Shown here: piece by piece, positions 27,051 to 28,138 of the stretch
Numbering within the stretch: the first letter of the stretch is position 1
Layout of the letters: every line of letters starts with the position of its first letter
From: Chara braunii
Taxonomy: Eukaryota > Streptophyta > Charophyceae > Charales > Characeae
Direction: 5' to 3'
Assembly: GCA_003427395.1 (NCBI GenBank)
Contig: BFEA01000189.1
Span: 478,246-506,383 of the forward strand
DNA: 28,138 nt
The notes under the pieces: generated by a model
The model's input: only the letters and a program-made list of their open reading frames with translations
The model's database searches: none
Told to the model about the DNA's origin: nothing
Made by a program: the position numbers and the translations under genes

Positions 27051-27840
27051 GGATTAATTTGATCACTTTTTATAGAGCCCTCTTTGGATGCTGGCAATAG
27101 TGGAGGTGGCCCTGCAAAATTGAAGGATCAATCTAATCATTTGTCTCCCCATTCTGAATATTATTAATTTTTCTAGGGTGAATCCATGCAGTGGTGAACA
27201 TATCCTTGGGAGGCCATAATCCATCTCTTATCAAAAAGAGGTTGTTGACATACCTCCTCTCATTACTCATAATTTCGTATCGGGTGGAGATCTCGTCCCC
27301 CTTTTTGCTCCCCCGTTCCTTCCCCTTTAGAAAGCGTTGTACGGAAATATTCAGTCGACCGTAATAGCAACTATTTCACGACAATATCCAACGACAACCT
27401 TATCCAGCAACGATCCACCAGAGAGACTTCTGTTGTAAATAACTTTGTGTCAAAGACGAAACATCCTTGAAGAGTTCGGCACTAGCAGGTGGATGAAACA
27501 TGTGAGGCCGACGGCCAGATAGCTTGACACGAGCCCATACAATACAGGCGTGCTGTTTAATTATGGTCTTGGATTTTCATGATTACACTAAAGTTCATCC
27601 CGCCTCGTTCAAAAATTGTTGACTCCAGTGTGTTGACTGTCTCCCTTTCCTTCGTCTTCTTCTTACTCCTTCTCTCCTCTTCTCCTTGAAGTTTTTCTTC
27701 TCCTTCTTTTATGTCTGTCTTGTCTGCACCATTGGTTGACTTGCATGTTATTTTGTGTCGGTCTTTGAATGTCAGGAATGTTGGTCTAGGCATGCCGAAA
27801 TCCATGACAGAAGGTTAAGAACAGTCGCATTTTTCATCAC
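27051..27840. other. Unassigned stretch with a pyrimidine-rich tract
   Basis: No gene is recognised. A C/T-rich run covers about 27639-27710. It makes the minus-strand frame 27557-27805 (82 codons) Lys/Glu/Arg-rich (Glu-Glu-Glu-Arg-Arg-Ser-Lys-Lys-Lys); that charge comes from the tract and is no evidence of function. The palindrome GGATTCGAATCC near 27028 was checked as a tRNA B-box and does not fit a T-arm. Confidence 0.35.
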
Positions 27841-28138
27841 CACTTCATGACACCCTTCACCACTTCAGGATGCAGCCTGCCTAAACAGGTGGTTTTCAGG
27901 GTCTTCGGACCTTTCACCATTTCATGATCATTCAGGTATGAAAATCCTGAATGGTCCTGAAGTGGTGAAAGCTCCGAAGACCCTGAAAACCACCTGTTTA
28001 GGCAGGCTGCATCCTCAAGTGGTGAAGGGTGGTTTTCATGGTTTTCGGACCTTTCACCACTTCAGGACCATTCAGGATTTTCAGACTGCCCAAAGCTCTC
28101 ACTTGACCACTTCATGACACTCTTGACCACTTCAGGAT
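27841..28138. repeat. ~268 bp tandem repeat unit containing a long near-perfect hairpin; runs off the window
   Basis: Left arm 27853-27936 and right arm 27946-28029 (84 bases each) pair with five mismatches by eye around a 9-base loop (27937-27945). The arms include GGATGCAGCCTGCCTAAACA and its complement. 28030-28080 is a further direct copy of the inner left arm (TTTTCGGACCTTTCACCA onward). At 28109-28138 the sequence restarts as at 27841 (CACTTCATGACAC.CTT), giving a period of 268. CACTTCAGGA or CACTTCATGA recurs at least five times on the plus strand and also in inverted form. Only one unit is inside the window. A foldback element, palindromic satellite or hairpin RNA source are all possible. 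Confidence 0.9.

Noticed and set aside
1-28138. CRISPR array, operon, phage or bacterial defence system
   Set aside because: No short regularly spaced repeats with unique spacers, no compact gene order, and the coding remnants are plant-type LINE ORFs.

Overview
The window looks like a eukaryotic, most likely land-plant, intergenic or heterochromatic segment built of old, broken transposable elements and tandem repeats. The plant assignment rests on the LINE type: four decayed non-LTR retrotransposons with some or all of an apurinic-type endonuclease (APE), a reverse transcriptase (RT) and a C-terminal reverse-transcriptase zinc-binding domain (zf-RVT), an architecture best known from plant L1-clade LINEs. 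I see no intact host gene, rRNA, tRNA, operon or CRISPR array, and I do not recognise the species.

Layout. 1-6.9 kb: strongly G+T-rich on the + strand, without recognisable genes. It holds a (GT)n microsatellite at the edge, a degenerate ~390 bp duplication (1.2-1.85 kb), a duplicated unit with AT and GATA arrays (3.0-3.36 kb), and a ~312-336 bp tandem repeat (6.24-6.91 kb) that stops abruptly at the tail of the first LINE. 6.9-14.3 kb: LINE-A on the minus strand, close to full length, with ORF1-like remnants at 12.8-14.0 kb, APE at 11.7-11.2 kb, RT at 10.4-9.7 kb, zf-RVT at 8.1-7.7 kb and a 3' end near 6.92 kb. Short 3'-end fragments of another retroelement family are inserted in it. 14.46-15.26 kb: a 398 bp tandem duplication with internal ~90 bp repeats, just upstream of the LINE-A ORF1 remnants. 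15.3-17.6 kb: repeat fragments, unassigned ORFs, a hairpin and the poly(A)-tailed 3' end of a plus-strand element (LINE-E, inferred). 17.63-20.48 kb: LINE-B, minus strand, with an RT deletion but its FADD motif kept. 20.6-24.13 kb: LINE-C, minus strand, APE to RT, split by a very AT-rich insert. 25.8-27.05 kb: LINE-D, minus strand, mainly zf-RVT. 27.84-28.14 kb: start of a ~268 bp tandem repeat whose unit is a long near-perfect hairpin.

How the parts work together. Nothing here is likely to be active: every LINE has stop codons, frameshifts or deletions. The copies would once have encoded an ORF1 nucleic-acid-binding protein and an ORF2 endonuclease/RT for target-primed reverse transcription. 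The best second looks are the edge hairpin satellite, a dispersed 3'-terminal module ending in a variable homopolymer plus A-run, the tandem units upstream of LINE-A, and the same-strand orientation of all four LINEs. I found no convincing new multi-gene system. Domain calls come from reading translations by eye; no search was run.
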